This document shows, one piece after another, positions 1 through 8,891 of a stretch of DNA of 34,889 nucleotides. The position numbers and the translations under genes were made by a program. The stretch is from Arthrobacter sp. B2a2-09 (GTDB lineage Bacteria; Actinomycetota; Actinomycetes; Actinomycetales; Micrococcaceae). Where the stretch lies: contig NZ_JAMXIC010000036.1 of NCBI RefSeq assembly GCF_027587375.1, positions 1-34,889 of the forward strand, given 5' to 3'. Each line of letters opens with the position of its first letter. The stretch's first letter is position 1. The notes under the pieces were generated by a model, which saw nothing but the letters and a program-made list of their open reading frames with translations, was not told the origin of the DNA and ran no database searches.

Positions 1-46
1 CCGGGAGCCCCTCCGGTCGCCGGGATCAACAACAAACAAACCACCC

Positions 47-63
47 AGCTGTCACAAACAGCT
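47..63. other. Small hairpin AGCTGT-N5-ACAGCT
   Basis: Perfect 6-bp arms with a 5-nt loop near the left edge of the window. It could belong to the end of a gene outside the window. No clear T-tract follows on either strand, so terminator function is uncertain. Confidence 0.3.
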
Positions 64-83
64 TGATATATACCGTTTCGCCG

Positions 84-207
84 ACGCTCGCTCACTTTTG
101 ACGGCTTTTTCGCCGACGCTCGCTCACCACTGTGAGCGAGCGTTCGCGTTTAAGGCCGTATATGTGAGCGAGCGTTGGTGGTTTTACCCCGATAAGTGAG
201 CGAGCGT
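84..207. repeat. Five phased copies of a 12-bp motif (GTGAGCGAGCGT)
   Basis: Seen directly: the 12-mer GTGAGCGAGCGT occurs five times. It is inverted at 84-95 and 116-127, and direct at 132-143, 164-175 and 196-207. Start-to-start distances are 32, 16, 32 and 32 bp, so every 12-bp unit is separated by exactly 20 nt except the central pair, which sits 4 nt apart and forms a perfect dyad with 12-bp arms (116-143). Copies 1 and 2 also share the preceding TTTCGCCG. A 32-bp period is about three helical turns, so all copies would lie on one face of the DNA, as expected for cooperative protein binding. The array lies just upstream of the 2H phosphoesterase gene. Function unknown. Confidence 0.85.
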
Positions 208-244
208 CGCTGTGGGAGGGGCGCCACGGTGGCAAAATTTCCTT

Positions 245-745
245 ATGCGGAACCTGATTCTGGTGGCGTTCGTCGAAGCCGTGGCTGACGGGCTGGTCTT
301 CCCGCGTAGCGACTGGCCGCTGCACATCACCCTGTTGCGGTTCGACGTCGAGCCCTCCGGTGATAACGACGTCGCCGCGCGCCTCAGCGAGCTTGTGACG
401 GCGCCCGCGATGGGCGCCTTAGGGGCGGAACTTACGGTAGGGCCGGACGCCGGATTCGGTCACCAAGGGTCCATCCCGGTCAGCCTCGTCGAACACCATC
501 CCATTTTGCAGGGCTTGCACGAGGAACTGTTCGACGCCATGGCCAGCATCGGAGGGCGCGCAGCAACTCCGCGCTACGTCATGGAGCACTACCGCCCGCA
601 TATTTCGCATCACGACGGCAAGCGCCCCAAGCCGGGTGACGCCGTCGTGCTCGACCAGATCGCGCTGGTGGACATGGCGCCGGAAGGCAACCACACCATT
701 CGCCGAATCCTCAAGCTGTGGCGCCTCCCGGCGGAGCCAAACTAG
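245..745 (+). CDS. 2'-5' RNA ligase family protein (2H phosphoesterase)
   Basis: A 166-aa protein with the two histidine motifs of the 2H phosphoesterase superfamily: HIT at residues 27-29 (context WPLHITLL) and HIS at 119-121 (context YRPHISHH), each in the usual half of the bilobal fold. Family members hydrolyse cyclic phosphodiesters or ligate tRNA halves; the substrate here is unknown. The reading frame is open back to a GTG at 212, but the ATG at 245 gives the hydrophobic beta-strand start typical of the family (MRNLILVAF) and the usual spacing to the first motif. Neither start has a good Shine-Dalgarno sequence. The 32-bp phased repeat array lies immediately upstream and may regulate it. 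It converges on pgm with only 6 nt between the stops. Confidence 0.8.
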   Translation: MRNLILVAFVEAVADGLVFPRSDWPLHITLLRFDVEPSGDNDVAARLSELVTAPAMGALGAELTVGPDAGFGHQGSIPVSLVEHHPILQGLHEELFDAMASIGGRAATPRYVMEHYRPHISHHDGKRPKPGDAVVLDQIALVDMAPEGNHTIRRILKLWRLPAEPN

Positions 746-751
746 GTAGGG

Positions 752-2416
752 CTAGGAAATCACGCCGTCCACGAGCGCCTTGGCCTCTTCCTGGACCTGC
801 TTGAGGTGGTCGGCACCCTTGAAGGACTCGGCGTAGATCTTGTAGACGTCCTCGGTTCCCGACGGGCGCGCCGCGAACCAGGCGTTCTCCGTGACAACCT
901 TGAGGCCGCCGATTGAGGCGCCGTTGCCGGGAGCCTCGGTCAGCTTGGCGGTGATTTCCTCGCCCGCCAGCGTGGTGGCCGTGACGTCGGACGACGAGAG
1001 TTTGCCGAGTGCGGCCTTCTGCTCACGCGTGGCAGCGGCGTCGATCCGGGCATAGACGGGCGCACCGAACTGGTCCGTGAGGCCCTTGTACAGCTGGGAC
1101 GGCGACTTGCCGGTGACCGCCGTGATCTCCGATGCCAGGAGAGCCAGCAGGATGCCGTCCTTGTCTGTGGTCCAGACGCTTCCGTCGCGCTTGTTGAAGG
1201 AGGCGCCCGCGGATTCTTCGCCGCCGAAGGCGCCCTCGCCGGAGAGCAGGCCGGGGACGAACCACTTGAAGCCCACGGGAACCTCCACGAGCTTGCGGCC
1301 CAGTCCAGCGGCTACGCGGTCAATGATGGAAGAGGAGACGAGGGTCTTGCCGACCACGGACTGCGGGTTCCAGCCTGTGCGGTTGCGGTACAGGTAGTCG
1401 ATCGCAACGGCGAGGTAGTGGTTCGGGTTCATCAAGCCGCCGTCCGGCGTGACGATGCCGTGGCGGTCGGCGTCCGCGTCGTTCCCGGTCGCGACGTCGA
1501 AGGCACCCGTGCCTGCCGAAGCGCTGTCCGACATGCGCTTGATGAGTGAGGCCATGGCCGACGGCGAGGAGCAGTCCATGCGGATCTTCTCATCCCAGTC
1601 GAGGGTCATGAATGCCCACTGCGGGTCCACGGTGGGGTTGACCACGGTCAAGTCGAGCTGGTGACGCTCGCCGATTTCACCCCAGTAGTCCACGGACGCG
1701 CCGCCCATGGGGTCCGCGCCGATGCGGACGCCCGCGGTGCGGATCGCATCGAGGTCCAGGACGGATGGGAGGTCGTCCACGTAGCTGCTCAGGAAATCGA
1801 ACTTGCCCGTGCCATCCGCCTTGAGGGCGTCGTTCAGCGGAATCCGCTTGACCCCCCGCAGCCCGTTTTCCAGGAGCTCGTTGGCGCGGTTGGCGATCCA
1901 GCCGGTGGCGTCCGTGTCCGCAGGGCCGCCGTGCGGGGGGTTGTACTTGAAACCGCCGTCGGCTGGAGGATTGTGGCTCGGGGTGACCACGATGCCGTCC
2001 GCCTGGGGCTGACCCGGGCCGGCCTCATTGTTGTACTTCAGTATTGCGTGGCTGAGGGCCGGGGTAGGCGTGTAGCCGTGCCGCGCGTCGATCAACACAT
2101 TGACGCCGTTGGCGGCGAGCACTTCGAGGGCGGAATTCTGTGCTGGTTCGCTCAGTCCGTGCGTGTCCTTGGCCAGGAAGAGCGGGCCGGTGATGCCCTG
2201 CCCGGCACGGTATTCCACGATCGCCTGCGTGATGGCGAGGATATGCCCTTCATTGAACGAGGCCTTGAGGCTCGACCCCCGATGCCCGGAGGTGCCGAAG
2301 GCAACGCGCTGGGCGGGATCACTCAGATCCGGCGTCACGTCGTAGTACGCGTCAAGAAGGGCGGTGATGTCTACAAGGTCCTGGGGAAGGGCAACAGTGC
2401 CCGCACGGCTAGCCAT
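752..2416 (-). CDS. pgm: Phosphoglucomutase (alpha-D-glucose phosphate-specific)
   Basis: A 554-aa alpha-D-phosphohexomutase that interconverts glucose 1-phosphate and glucose 6-phosphate, linking glycolysis with glycogen, trehalose and cell-wall sugar-nucleotide synthesis in the cytoplasm. Visible landmarks in family order are: the GTSGHRG N-terminal substrate loop near residue 41; the phosphoserine loop TPSHNPP with catalytic Ser147; the Mg-binding loop DADAD (Asp313, 315, 317); the sugar-binding GGEESAG at 398-404; and the C-terminal phosphate-binding RPSGTEDVYKIY. Length and motif spacing match the ~550-aa bacterial Pgm type rather than the shorter PMM/GlmM enzymes. The start ATG (2414-2416) follows a 207-bp gap shared with the divergent DUF4190 gene. 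Confidence 0.95.
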   Translation of the reverse strand: MASRAGTVALPQDLVDITALLDAYYDVTPDLSDPAQRVAFGTSGHRGSSLKASFNEGHILAITQAIVEYRAGQGITGPLFLAKDTHGLSEPAQNSALEVLAANGVNVLIDARHGYTPTPALSHAILKYNNEAGPGQPQADGIVVTPSHNPPADGGFKYNPPHGGPADTDATGWIANRANELLENGLRGVKRIPLNDALKADGTGKFDFLSSYVDDLPSVLDLDAIRTAGVRIGADPMGGASVDYWGEIGERHQLDLTVVNPTVDPQWAFMTLDWDEKIRMDCSSPSAMASLIKRMSDSASAGTGAFDVATGNDADADRHGIVTPDGGLMNPNHYLAVAIDYLYRNRTGWNPQSVVGKTLVSSSIIDRVAAGLGRKLVEVPVGFKWFVPGLLSGEGAFGGEESAGASFNKRDGSVWTTDKDGILLALLASEITAVTGKSPSQLYKGLTDQFGAPVYARIDAAATREQKAALGKLSSSDVTATTLAGEEITAKLTEAPGNGASIGGLKVVTENAWFAARPSGTEDVYKIYAESFKGADHLKQVQEEAKALVDGVIS

Positions 2417-2564
2417 TGACCCAGCATGCCAGACCGTCCGGTGCGCTTGAAGAGAAAACCCACTATTGCGGTGCCTGTGACTTCGTATTTCCGCAAGACC
2501 GACGAAGATTCACTGCCCGTTTACCGGAGTGCGGCATGGGGTTGGGAAGCCGGGGCTCCGGAGC

Positions 2565-2593
2565 TTATCTGTGCCTTCGCTCGGCGGTAGGCT
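2565..2593 (+). promoter_or_regulatory. Putative promoter of the DUF4190 gene
   Basis: A -10 box TAGGCT (2588-2593), a common actinobacterial TANNNT form, stands 17 bp from a weak -35 TTATCT (2565-2570). It would start transcription about 25 nt before the ATG at 2625, which has its own AAGGGGGA ribosome-binding site. Sequence match only. Confidence 0.4.
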
Positions 2594-2624
2594 GAGCACA
2601 AAAGACTCGCAAGGGGGATATTCC

Positions 2625-3263
2625 ATGACTGACCAGCCAGCTAAACCCGAGGACGCTCCGGAGGGTGACGGACCGCCCAAGGGCTACGAACCACCGTCGT
2701 ACATTCCGCCCGCAGCCCAACCCGGCGAAAACCCGTACGGCGAGCAGCCGTTTGCCTCGCCGGCGGCTTCCGGCCCTTACGGCCAGCCGCAACAGCCCCA
2801 GCCGCAACAGCCGCAAGCGCCACAATCGCAGGAACCGTACGGCCAGCCCCAGGGCGGTCCGGCTCAATACGGCCAGCCCGCCTACGGCCAGCAGCCTGCC
2901 AGCCCCTACGGACAGCCCGCTTCGCCGTATGGGCAACCTCCCCAAGGGCCGCCTGGATACGGGCAGCCTGCCAGCCCGTACGGACCACCCGCTTACTATG
3001 GCATGCCGGCCGAGCCCAAGGGCTTGAGTATTGCGAGCATGTGCTGCGGGATCGCGGTTTTCGTGGGCTTTGGCGTCTTCGTCCTGCCCCAGATTGCCGC
3101 CGTGATCCTCGGCCACATGGCCCTCAAGAAGGAACCGGCCGGCAAAGGCATGGCCATTGCCGGCCTCGTCATGGGGTACCTGGGCATTGTCCTCGTGACC
3201 ATATTCTGGGTCTTTGTCGCGATTTTTGCCGCCACAGCTTCTCGTTACAACTACAACTACTAG
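2625..3263 (+). CDS. DUF4190 membrane protein with Pro/Gln/Tyr-rich N-terminus
   Basis: A 212-aa protein. Residues ~1-130 are low-complexity, rich in Pro, Gln, Gly and Tyr with many YGQP / SPYGQP repeats, probably disordered and on one side of the membrane. The C-terminal part holds two hydrophobic segments split by a short basic loop (ALKKEPAGKG), which is the DUF4190 layout common in actinobacteria, and ends in Tyr/Asn. The start was chosen at 2625 because AAGGGGGA (2611-2618) sits at correct spacing; an upstream in-frame start at 2529 lacks this. Function unknown: similar proteins are often regarded as envelope-associated. A strong hairpin follows the stop. Confidence 0.75.
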   Translation: MTDQPAKPEDAPEGDGPPKGYEPPSYIPPAAQPGENPYGEQPFASPAASGPYGQPQQPQPQQPQAPQSQEPYGQPQGGPAQYGQPAYGQQPASPYGQPASPYGQPPQGPPGYGQPASPYGPPAYYGMPAEPKGLSIASMCCGIAVFVGFGVFVLPQIAAVILGHMALKKEPAGKGMAIAGLVMGYLGIVLVTIFWVFVAIFAATASRYNYNY

Positions 3264-3269
3264 CAACAA

Positions 3270-3324
3270 CGACGGCGGCCCGTGCGCCCGGCGGGAAACC
3301 CACCAAGCGCACCGGCCGCCGTCG
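3270..3324. terminator. Long hairpin between convergent genes (bidirectional terminator)
   Basis: Perfect 11-bp arms (CGACGGCGGCC at 3270-3280 with 3314-3324). After one C/C mismatch, a further 6 bp pair (GTGCGC 3282-3287 with GCGCAC 3307-3312), leaving a 19-nt loop. It lies between the stops of the DUF4190 gene (+) and the POT transporter (-). There is no strong T-run, as is common for actinobacterial terminators. Confidence 0.6.
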
Positions 3325-3346
3325 CGGTCTAGCTCGGTTAAAGCGC

Positions 3347-4816
<1,470 letters not shown>

Positions 4817-4826
4817 CTAATCCATG

Positions 4827-4874
4827 GTGACATTGACTGAGCGCATTGTCACATTTTTTAGATGCCTCAGGCAA
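4827..4874 (-). promoter_or_regulatory. Promoter and operator-like dyads of the POT transporter gene
   Basis: On the minus strand, a -35 TTGCCT (4869-4874) and a -10 GACAAT (4845-4850) are separated by 18 bp, giving a leader of about 20-25 nt. A perfect dyad GTGACA-N14-TGTCAC (4827-4832 / 4847-4852) overlaps the -10 and transcription start, and an 11-bp palindrome TGCCTCAGGCA (4863-4873) overlaps the -35. Both positions suit repressor binding, but no regulator is identified. Confidence 0.5.
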
Positions 4875-6332
4875 CTATTCGCCGCAGTGGACTGCCGGTT
4901 TTTGCTGCAGTTCCAGCTGCCTTGCGAGCCGCAGGAGCAGGAGCTCGGACCCCGGTTTTCCGATGAGCTGGATGCCCATAGGAAGCCCTGGTCCAGGCGT
5001 TGGACCAGTCCAATGAACGGGCACGGTGATCGCCGGCAGTCCGCACACGTTCACCATGGAGGACCAGGGCGCAAACTCGCATTGCTTGCGGTAGTCGTCG
5101 TCCGCGTCGCCCGGCCAGTCGGGGGCCGGCCATTGCTCGCCTCCGGGCGTTGTCCCGGTGAACCAGCCCACGGGCCTTGGCGTCTGTGCCAGCGATGGCG
5201 TCATGACCAGGTCCCACTGTGCGTATTGGGCGATGGTGTCGTGGGTGAACTGCCGCAGGAAGCCGACGGCCTCGTTGACCTTGGCTGCGCTCCGCTGTTG
5301 CGCCCGACGCCGGAAGGTCCGGGTCAGCGGGGTCAGCAGGGCTTCGCGCTGCGGCAGGATCCGGGCGCTTCCGACGCCGGCAGTCCAGGCCGTGGTGAAC
5401 GCTTCCGGATATCGGTTGTCATAGCGGATCTCGGCGTCGAGCACTGAATGGCCCGCTTCCGTCAGCAGTCCGATGCCCTTGGCCAGGGCGTCCAGGGCCT
5501 CGCGCTCCGGGGCGAAGGGAAAGGTGGTGGACCACGGACTGTCCAGGCTCGCGCCGATGCGCAAGGCGGTGGGCCCTTCCTCGAGGCCCGCAAGGTAGCC
5601 CCCTTCCGGCCGGATTCCGTGCGGCACCAAGGCGTCCATCATGAGCGCGGCGTCGGCCGCGGAGCGAGCCAAGGGCCCGGCCACCACCAGGCGTGCCGCG
5701 TCCCCGACGCTTTCGCCGGCCGGCACCAACCCCCGGCCCGGCTTCAACCCCAGCAGTCCACATGCCGCAGCTGGAATACGTATGGAACCGCCGCCGTCGC
5801 TCCCGGGCGCAAAGGGAACCAAGGCCGCCGCAACCGCGGCAGCGCTGCCTCCCGAAGACCCGCCGGAGCTGCGGCTCAGTGCGTGTGGATTGCGCGACGG
5901 CGGTGCGATGCGGTTTTCGCTGTAGGCCGTGAGTCCGAATTCCGGAACCTGGGTCTTGCCCAGTGAGACGGCACCGGCGCCTTTGAGCGTCGCGGCAAGG
6001 GCTCCGTCCTCCGGGGCGGGCTTACGGTCGAGGGCTCCACTGCCGTGGGTGGTCACGACTCCCACAACATCGGTGAGGTCTTTGAAGGCCAGCGGCACGC
6101 CGTGCAGGAGGGGAAGCTCAGGGCCTCCGCTGCGCTGGCGAACGTACGCTGCGTCGGCGGCTCGGGCGTCGAGCCTGGCCTGGTCCGCCGTCACCGTGAC
6201 GAAGGCGCCCAAGGTATGGTTCAGCTGTCCGATCCTCGCAAGGAAGTGTTCCGCCACCTCAGTTGCGGAGAGCTGACCTGTGGCCAGGGCCTGGCGCAAC
6301 GCGACCGCGCTGAGTTCGTGGATGTCAGCCAA
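4875..6332 (-). CDS. Amidase (amidase signature family)
   Basis: A 485-aa amidohydrolase of the amidase-signature family with a complete Ser-cisSer-Lys triad: Lys84 in PLAFKDLTD, cis-Ser160 in GGSSGGSAA and nucleophile Ser183 in GSDGGGSIRIPA. It hydrolyses a carboxamide, but the substrate is unknown. The frame stays open far upstream, inside peptidase E, yet homology-like sequence begins at ADIHELSAVAL. The best start is therefore a TTG at 6332, preceded by a GGAG about 10 nt away and overlapping the peptidase E stop by 8 nt, which indicates translational coupling. Lack of the GatB/C partners and of GatA-specific context argues against a role in Gln-tRNA synthesis. The TTG start is inferred. 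Confidence 0.85.
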   Translation of the reverse strand: MADIHELSAVALRQALATGQLSATEVAEHFLARIGQLNHTLGAFVTVTADQARLDARAADAAYVRQRSGGPELPLLHGVPLAFKDLTDVVGVVTTHGSGALDRKPAPEDGALAATLKGAGAVSLGKTQVPEFGLTAYSENRIAPPSRNPHALSRSSGGSSGGSAAAVAAALVPFAPGSDGGGSIRIPAAACGLLGLKPGRGLVPAGESVGDAARLVVAGPLARSAADAALMMDALVPHGIRPEGGYLAGLEEGPTALRIGASLDSPWSTTFPFAPEREALDALAKGIGLLTEAGHSVLDAEIRYDNRYPEAFTTAWTAGVGSARILPQREALLTPLTRTFRRRAQQRSAAKVNEAVGFLRQFTHDTIAQYAQWDLVMTPSLAQTPRPVGWFTGTTPGGEQWPAPDWPGDADDDYRKQCEFAPWSSMVNVCGLPAITVPVHWTGPTPGPGLPMGIQLIGKPGSELLLLRLARQLELQQKPAVHCGE

Positions 6333-7080
6333 GGAAGCGGGACTCCAAGCGCTCCTCCACAGCAACGGCAACCGCGTCCGCGTCGGCCGAAACTTCGGGT
6401 ACCGCAGTGACGCGATAAGCAGCCTTGCCCCTGACTTCGGCAACCACGTCCACAAGGTCCGTGCCTCTATAAACAAGCCCGACGCCGTCGTCGGTGCAGT
6501 GCGTTTCCCCCAACACACCCTCTGCCACCAACTGGTGCACCAGCGGGCGGCGGCCCGGCTCGGAGTCATAGTGGACACCGTTGGCGTAGGGGAGCAGGCC
6601 CAGTCCGTTGGTCATGGCGCGCAATTCAGGGCCGTAGGAATCCGTGGTGCCGCCCTGGAACCAACAAATCGAGCCCGCGGACACTCCGGCGAGTACGACA
6701 CCCTGTTCCCAGACGCGCCTCAAAATGCCGTCCAGTCCATGCGCACGCCATACCGCCAGCAGATTGACCACGGAGCCACCGTTGACCCACACCACGTCCT
6801 GTTCCAAAAGGTACGCCTCAGGATCGCCGTAATTAGGCATCGTGAAAAGATTCAGGTGGCTGAAATCGAAGCCCGAAACCCGTGCAGCTTGGTCCAATTC
6901 CGCGGCGAACCAACGCTGGTCTCCGGACGCCGTGCCAATATGCGCCACTCGCGGCGCGCGTCCGCTCACCCCGGAGAGTTCGACGGCGTGGTGAACCAGG
7001 AGGTCGAACTCCATCCTGGTGCGATGACCGGACTTATAGCCTCCGGAGGTTGCCAGGATGGTGGGCTCACCAGCAGCCAT
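6325..7080 (-). CDS. Peptidase E-like serine peptidase (S51 family)
   Basis: A 251-aa cytoplasmic protein of the S51 dipeptidase E / cyanophycinase group. The nucleophile elbow GVSAGS carries Ser134, and a His at 170 (VHYDSEPGRR) is in the expected place for the catalytic His; the WVNGGSVVNLL strand before it matches the family. E. coli PepE cleaves Asp-X dipeptides; the specificity here is not provable. The start ATG (7078-7080) has an excellent AGGAGG four nt upstream. The amidase gene overlaps its end, so the two probably form an operon acting on peptides or amides. Cyanophycinase is an alternative, but those enzymes are usually longer. Confidence 0.85.
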   Translation of the reverse strand: MAAGEPTILATSGGYKSGHRTRMEFDLLVHHAVELSGVSGRAPRVAHIGTASGDQRWFAAELDQAARVSGFDFSHLNLFTMPNYGDPEAYLLEQDVVWVNGGSVVNLLAVWRAHGLDGILRRVWEQGVVLAGVSAGSICWFQGGTTDSYGPELRAMTNGLGLLPYANGVHYDSEPGRRPLVHQLVAEGVLGETHCTDDGVGLVYRGTDLVDVVAEVRGKAAYRVTAVPEVSADADAVAVAVEERLESRFLG

Positions 7081-7122
7081 GTTGCCTCCTCTTGCTTTGA
7101 GTGGTCTTAGTCCCTGCAACGG

Positions 7123-7128
7123 TAGGCT
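7123..7128 (+). promoter_or_regulatory. Putative -10 box TAGGCT for the rhodanese gene
   Basis: A TAGGCT hexamer lies 36 nt before the GTG start in the 83-bp gap shared with the divergent peptidase E gene. The only TTGA-like -35 (TTGAGT, 7097-7102) is 20 bp away, longer than ideal, so this may be an extended or activator-dependent promoter. Confidence 0.35.
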
Positions 7129-7163
7129 GGATTGGAGATCTGAATCAACTGGAAGGAACTCAC

Positions 7164-7490
7164 GTGAGCGATTTCGAGACCGTGCCTGTCGGCGATGTTC
7201 CGGCCGACGCGAAAATCTTGGATGTCCGGGAGGATTACGAATGGGTAGCGGGCCACGCTGAAGGTGCACTGCATATTCCGCTTGACCAGATCCCGGCCCG
7301 GCTTGACGAACTTGACCCTGACGATGACCTTTATGTCATCTGCCGTACGGGCGGACGGTCCTTCCGGGCGGTTCAGTGGCTGGTGGGGCAGGGCTACACT
7401 GCCACCAACATCGCCGGAGGCATGGATATGTGGTTTGAGTCCGGCCGCCCGATGGTTTCGGAGAACGGCCTCAAGCCGGTTGTCCTCTAG
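7164..7490 (+). CDS. Single-domain rhodanese-like protein
   Basis: A 108-aa single rhodanese domain. The N-terminal motif ILDVREDYEWVAGHAEGALHIP is characteristic, and the active-site loop CRTGGRS starts at Cys60, the residue that carries the persulfide in sulfurtransferases. It therefore retains the catalytic cysteine and is a candidate sulfur carrier or thiosulfate sulfurtransferase in the cytoplasm. The start GTG at 7164 follows GGAAGGAA (7151-7158). A longer frame back to 7101 lacks such a site and would run into the promoter region. pheA starts 30 nt downstream on the same strand, so the two may be co-transcribed, although no functional link is evident. Confidence 0.9.
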   Translation: MSDFETVPVGDVPADAKILDVREDYEWVAGHAEGALHIPLDQIPARLDELDPDDDLYVICRTGGRSFRAVQWLVGQGYTATNIAGGMDMWFESGRPMVSENGLKPVVL

Positions 7491-7520
7491 TCACGACGAA
7501 TAGCACCTAAGGAATATTCA

Positions 7521-8468
7521 ATGTCGGCATCGGCGCTCACCTACACCTTCCTCGGCCCGGAAGGCACCTTCACCGAGGCTGCCCTCCTGCAGGTCCCCGG
7601 CGCGTCCGATGCCAACAGGGTGCCTTGCACCAACGTGAACACGGCTTTGGAGAGGGTTCGCCAGGGCGAGGCGGATGCGGCCATGGTACCGATCGAGAAC
7701 TCGGTGGAAGGCGGCGTCACCGCCACCCTGGATGCTATTGCCACCGGAACCGAACTGCGGATCATCCGTGAAGCACTCGTTCCCATCACGTTCGTGCTGG
7801 TTGCCCGGCCAGGCATGAAGATCTCGGACATCCGCCGGGTCTCCACCCATGGCCATGCCTGGGCCCAGTGCCGGCTGTGGGTCGACGAAAATATCCCGAA
7901 TGCGGAATACGTGCCGGGATCCTCTACGGCGGCGGCCGCCGTCGGGCTTCTCGAAGGCGATGCGCACTATGACGCAGCCATCTGCGCCCCCCTTGTCGCG
8001 GCCGAACGGCCGGGCCTGAACATCCTCGCGGAGAACATCGGCGACAACCCCGGCGCAGTTACCCGCTTCGTCCTGGTCAGCCGTCCCGGCACGCTGACGG
8101 AACGCACCGGCGCGGACAAGACCACCGTCGTCGTGCCCCTCCCCGAAGACCGCCCGGGCGCCCTGATGGAAATCCTGGACCAGTTTGCCACCCGTGGAGT
8201 CAACCTCAGCCGCATCGAGTCCCGGCCCACCGGCCAATATTTGGGTCACTACTTCTTCAGTATCGACGCCGATGGCCACGCATCGGACGCCCGGGTGGCC
8301 GATGCTTTGGCGGGCCTGCACCGGATCAGCCCGGCCACCCGCTTCCTAGGGTCGTATGCGCGAGCGGACGAGCAGAAAGCCTTGGTTGCGCCGTATACCT
8401 CCGACGCCGCGTTCGCATCCGCACATGCCTGGGTTCGGGGCATTCTGGGTGGCGAACCGGGCGCGTGA
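7521..8468 (+). CDS. pheA: Prephenate dehydratase
   Basis: A 315-aa monofunctional prephenate dehydratase, which converts prephenate to phenylpyruvate in phenylalanine synthesis. The catalytic domain (about 1-190) shows TFLGPEGTFTE, the VPIENSVEGGVTATLD substrate loop, THGHAWAQCR and GDNPGAVTRFVLV (Thr-Arg-Phe). An ACT regulatory domain follows (about 196-275) with RPGALMEILDQFATRGVNL and the ESRPTG segment that binds phenylalanine, so feedback inhibition is expected. No chorismate mutase domain is present, as in other actinobacteria. AAGGAA at 7508-7513 supports the ATG at 7521. Confidence 0.95.
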   Translation: MSASALTYTFLGPEGTFTEAALLQVPGASDANRVPCTNVNTALERVRQGEADAAMVPIENSVEGGVTATLDAIATGTELRIIREALVPITFVLVARPGMKISDIRRVSTHGHAWAQCRLWVDENIPNAEYVPGSSTAAAAVGLLEGDAHYDAAICAPLVAAERPGLNILAENIGDNPGAVTRFVLVSRPGTLTERTGADKTTVVVPLPEDRPGALMEILDQFATRGVNLSRIESRPTGQYLGHYFFSIDADGHASDARVADALAGLHRISPATRFLGSYARADEQKALVAPYTSDAAFASAHAWVRGILGGEPGA

Positions 8469-8503
8469 CCGGCCCGGAATCCGCTCCGCAAAGCGTTGGA
8501 TAA

Positions 8504-8534
8504 TTGACTCTTCAACCCCTATCGCGTGGATAAA
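8504..8534 (+). promoter_or_regulatory. Possible promoter of the 82-aa protein gene
   Basis: TTGACT (8504-8509) is a good -35. The nearest -10-like hexamer is GATAAA (8529-8534) at a 19-bp spacing, longer than ideal. It would give a leader of about 55-60 nt before the ATG at 8599. Confidence 0.3.
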
Positions 8535-8598
8535 ACTGTGCGTATGCTTGCTTGATCCACAATTGATGGACGCATGCCCCTAACGGAGGGAGCGGGCC

Positions 8599-8847
8599 AT
8601 GTCGGGAAATAGCAATGACACCAGCGGCCAGGGAATGATCGTCAACCCCAAGCCCAAGGCGGACAACCAGGACTGGGACGGCGACGACGCCGACCGGGCT
8701 GATCGGCTGCGCTTTGAGGAAGAACAGGCCATGATTCGCGAGCAATCGGAAGCGCGCGCGGCCGCCAAAGCCTTGGCAGAACACAAGTTGGCAGAAAACA
8801 AGCTGGCAGAGCACAAAGCAACGGAAGCGGCGAAGAACGCCAAATAG
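8599..8847 (+). CDS. Small, highly charged hypothetical protein with Lys/Glu/Ala repeats
   Basis: An 82-aa protein of unknown function. It has no hydrophobic segment or signal peptide. The middle is acidic (DWDGDDADRADR). The C-terminal half, rich in Ala, Glu and Lys and probably a long helix, contains a short repeat (LAEHK-LAENK-LAEHK) mirrored at DNA level by tandem 15-bp units around 8770-8820. GGAGGGAG (8585-8592) lies 6 nt before the ATG, a strong ribosome-binding site supporting translation. It is convergent with the lipid kinase gene, 27 nt away. Similar small conserved proteins occur in Micrococcaceae, but I do not recognise a named family. Confidence 0.65.
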   Translation: MSGNSNDTSGQGMIVNPKPKADNQDWDGDDADRADRLRFEEEQAMIREQSEARAAAKALAEHKLAENKLAEHKATEAAKNAK

Positions 8848-8855
8848 CGCGTCGC

Positions 8856-8891
8856 GCTATTGCACGCGCACCGGCTATTGCACGCGCACGA
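8856..8891. repeat. 18-bp tandem duplication at the end of the lipid kinase gene
   Basis: GCTATTGCACGCGCAC occurs at 8856-8871 and again at 8874-8889, a period of 18 bp. The right copy encodes the last codons and stop of the minus-strand kinase (VRVQ-stop). The left copy lies beyond the stop and keeps the same frame, so it would supply a second identical tail and stop if readthrough occurred. Confidence 0.85.

Noticed and set aside
84..207. CRISPR-like regularly spaced repeats
   Set aside because: The repeat is only 12 bp, changes orientation at a central dyad, and has no cas genes nearby.
6333..6578. Extension of the amidase frame into peptidase E
   Set aside because: It overlaps the conserved C-terminal part of peptidase E and has no amidase-like sequence; a TTG at 6332 with a nearby GGAG fits better.
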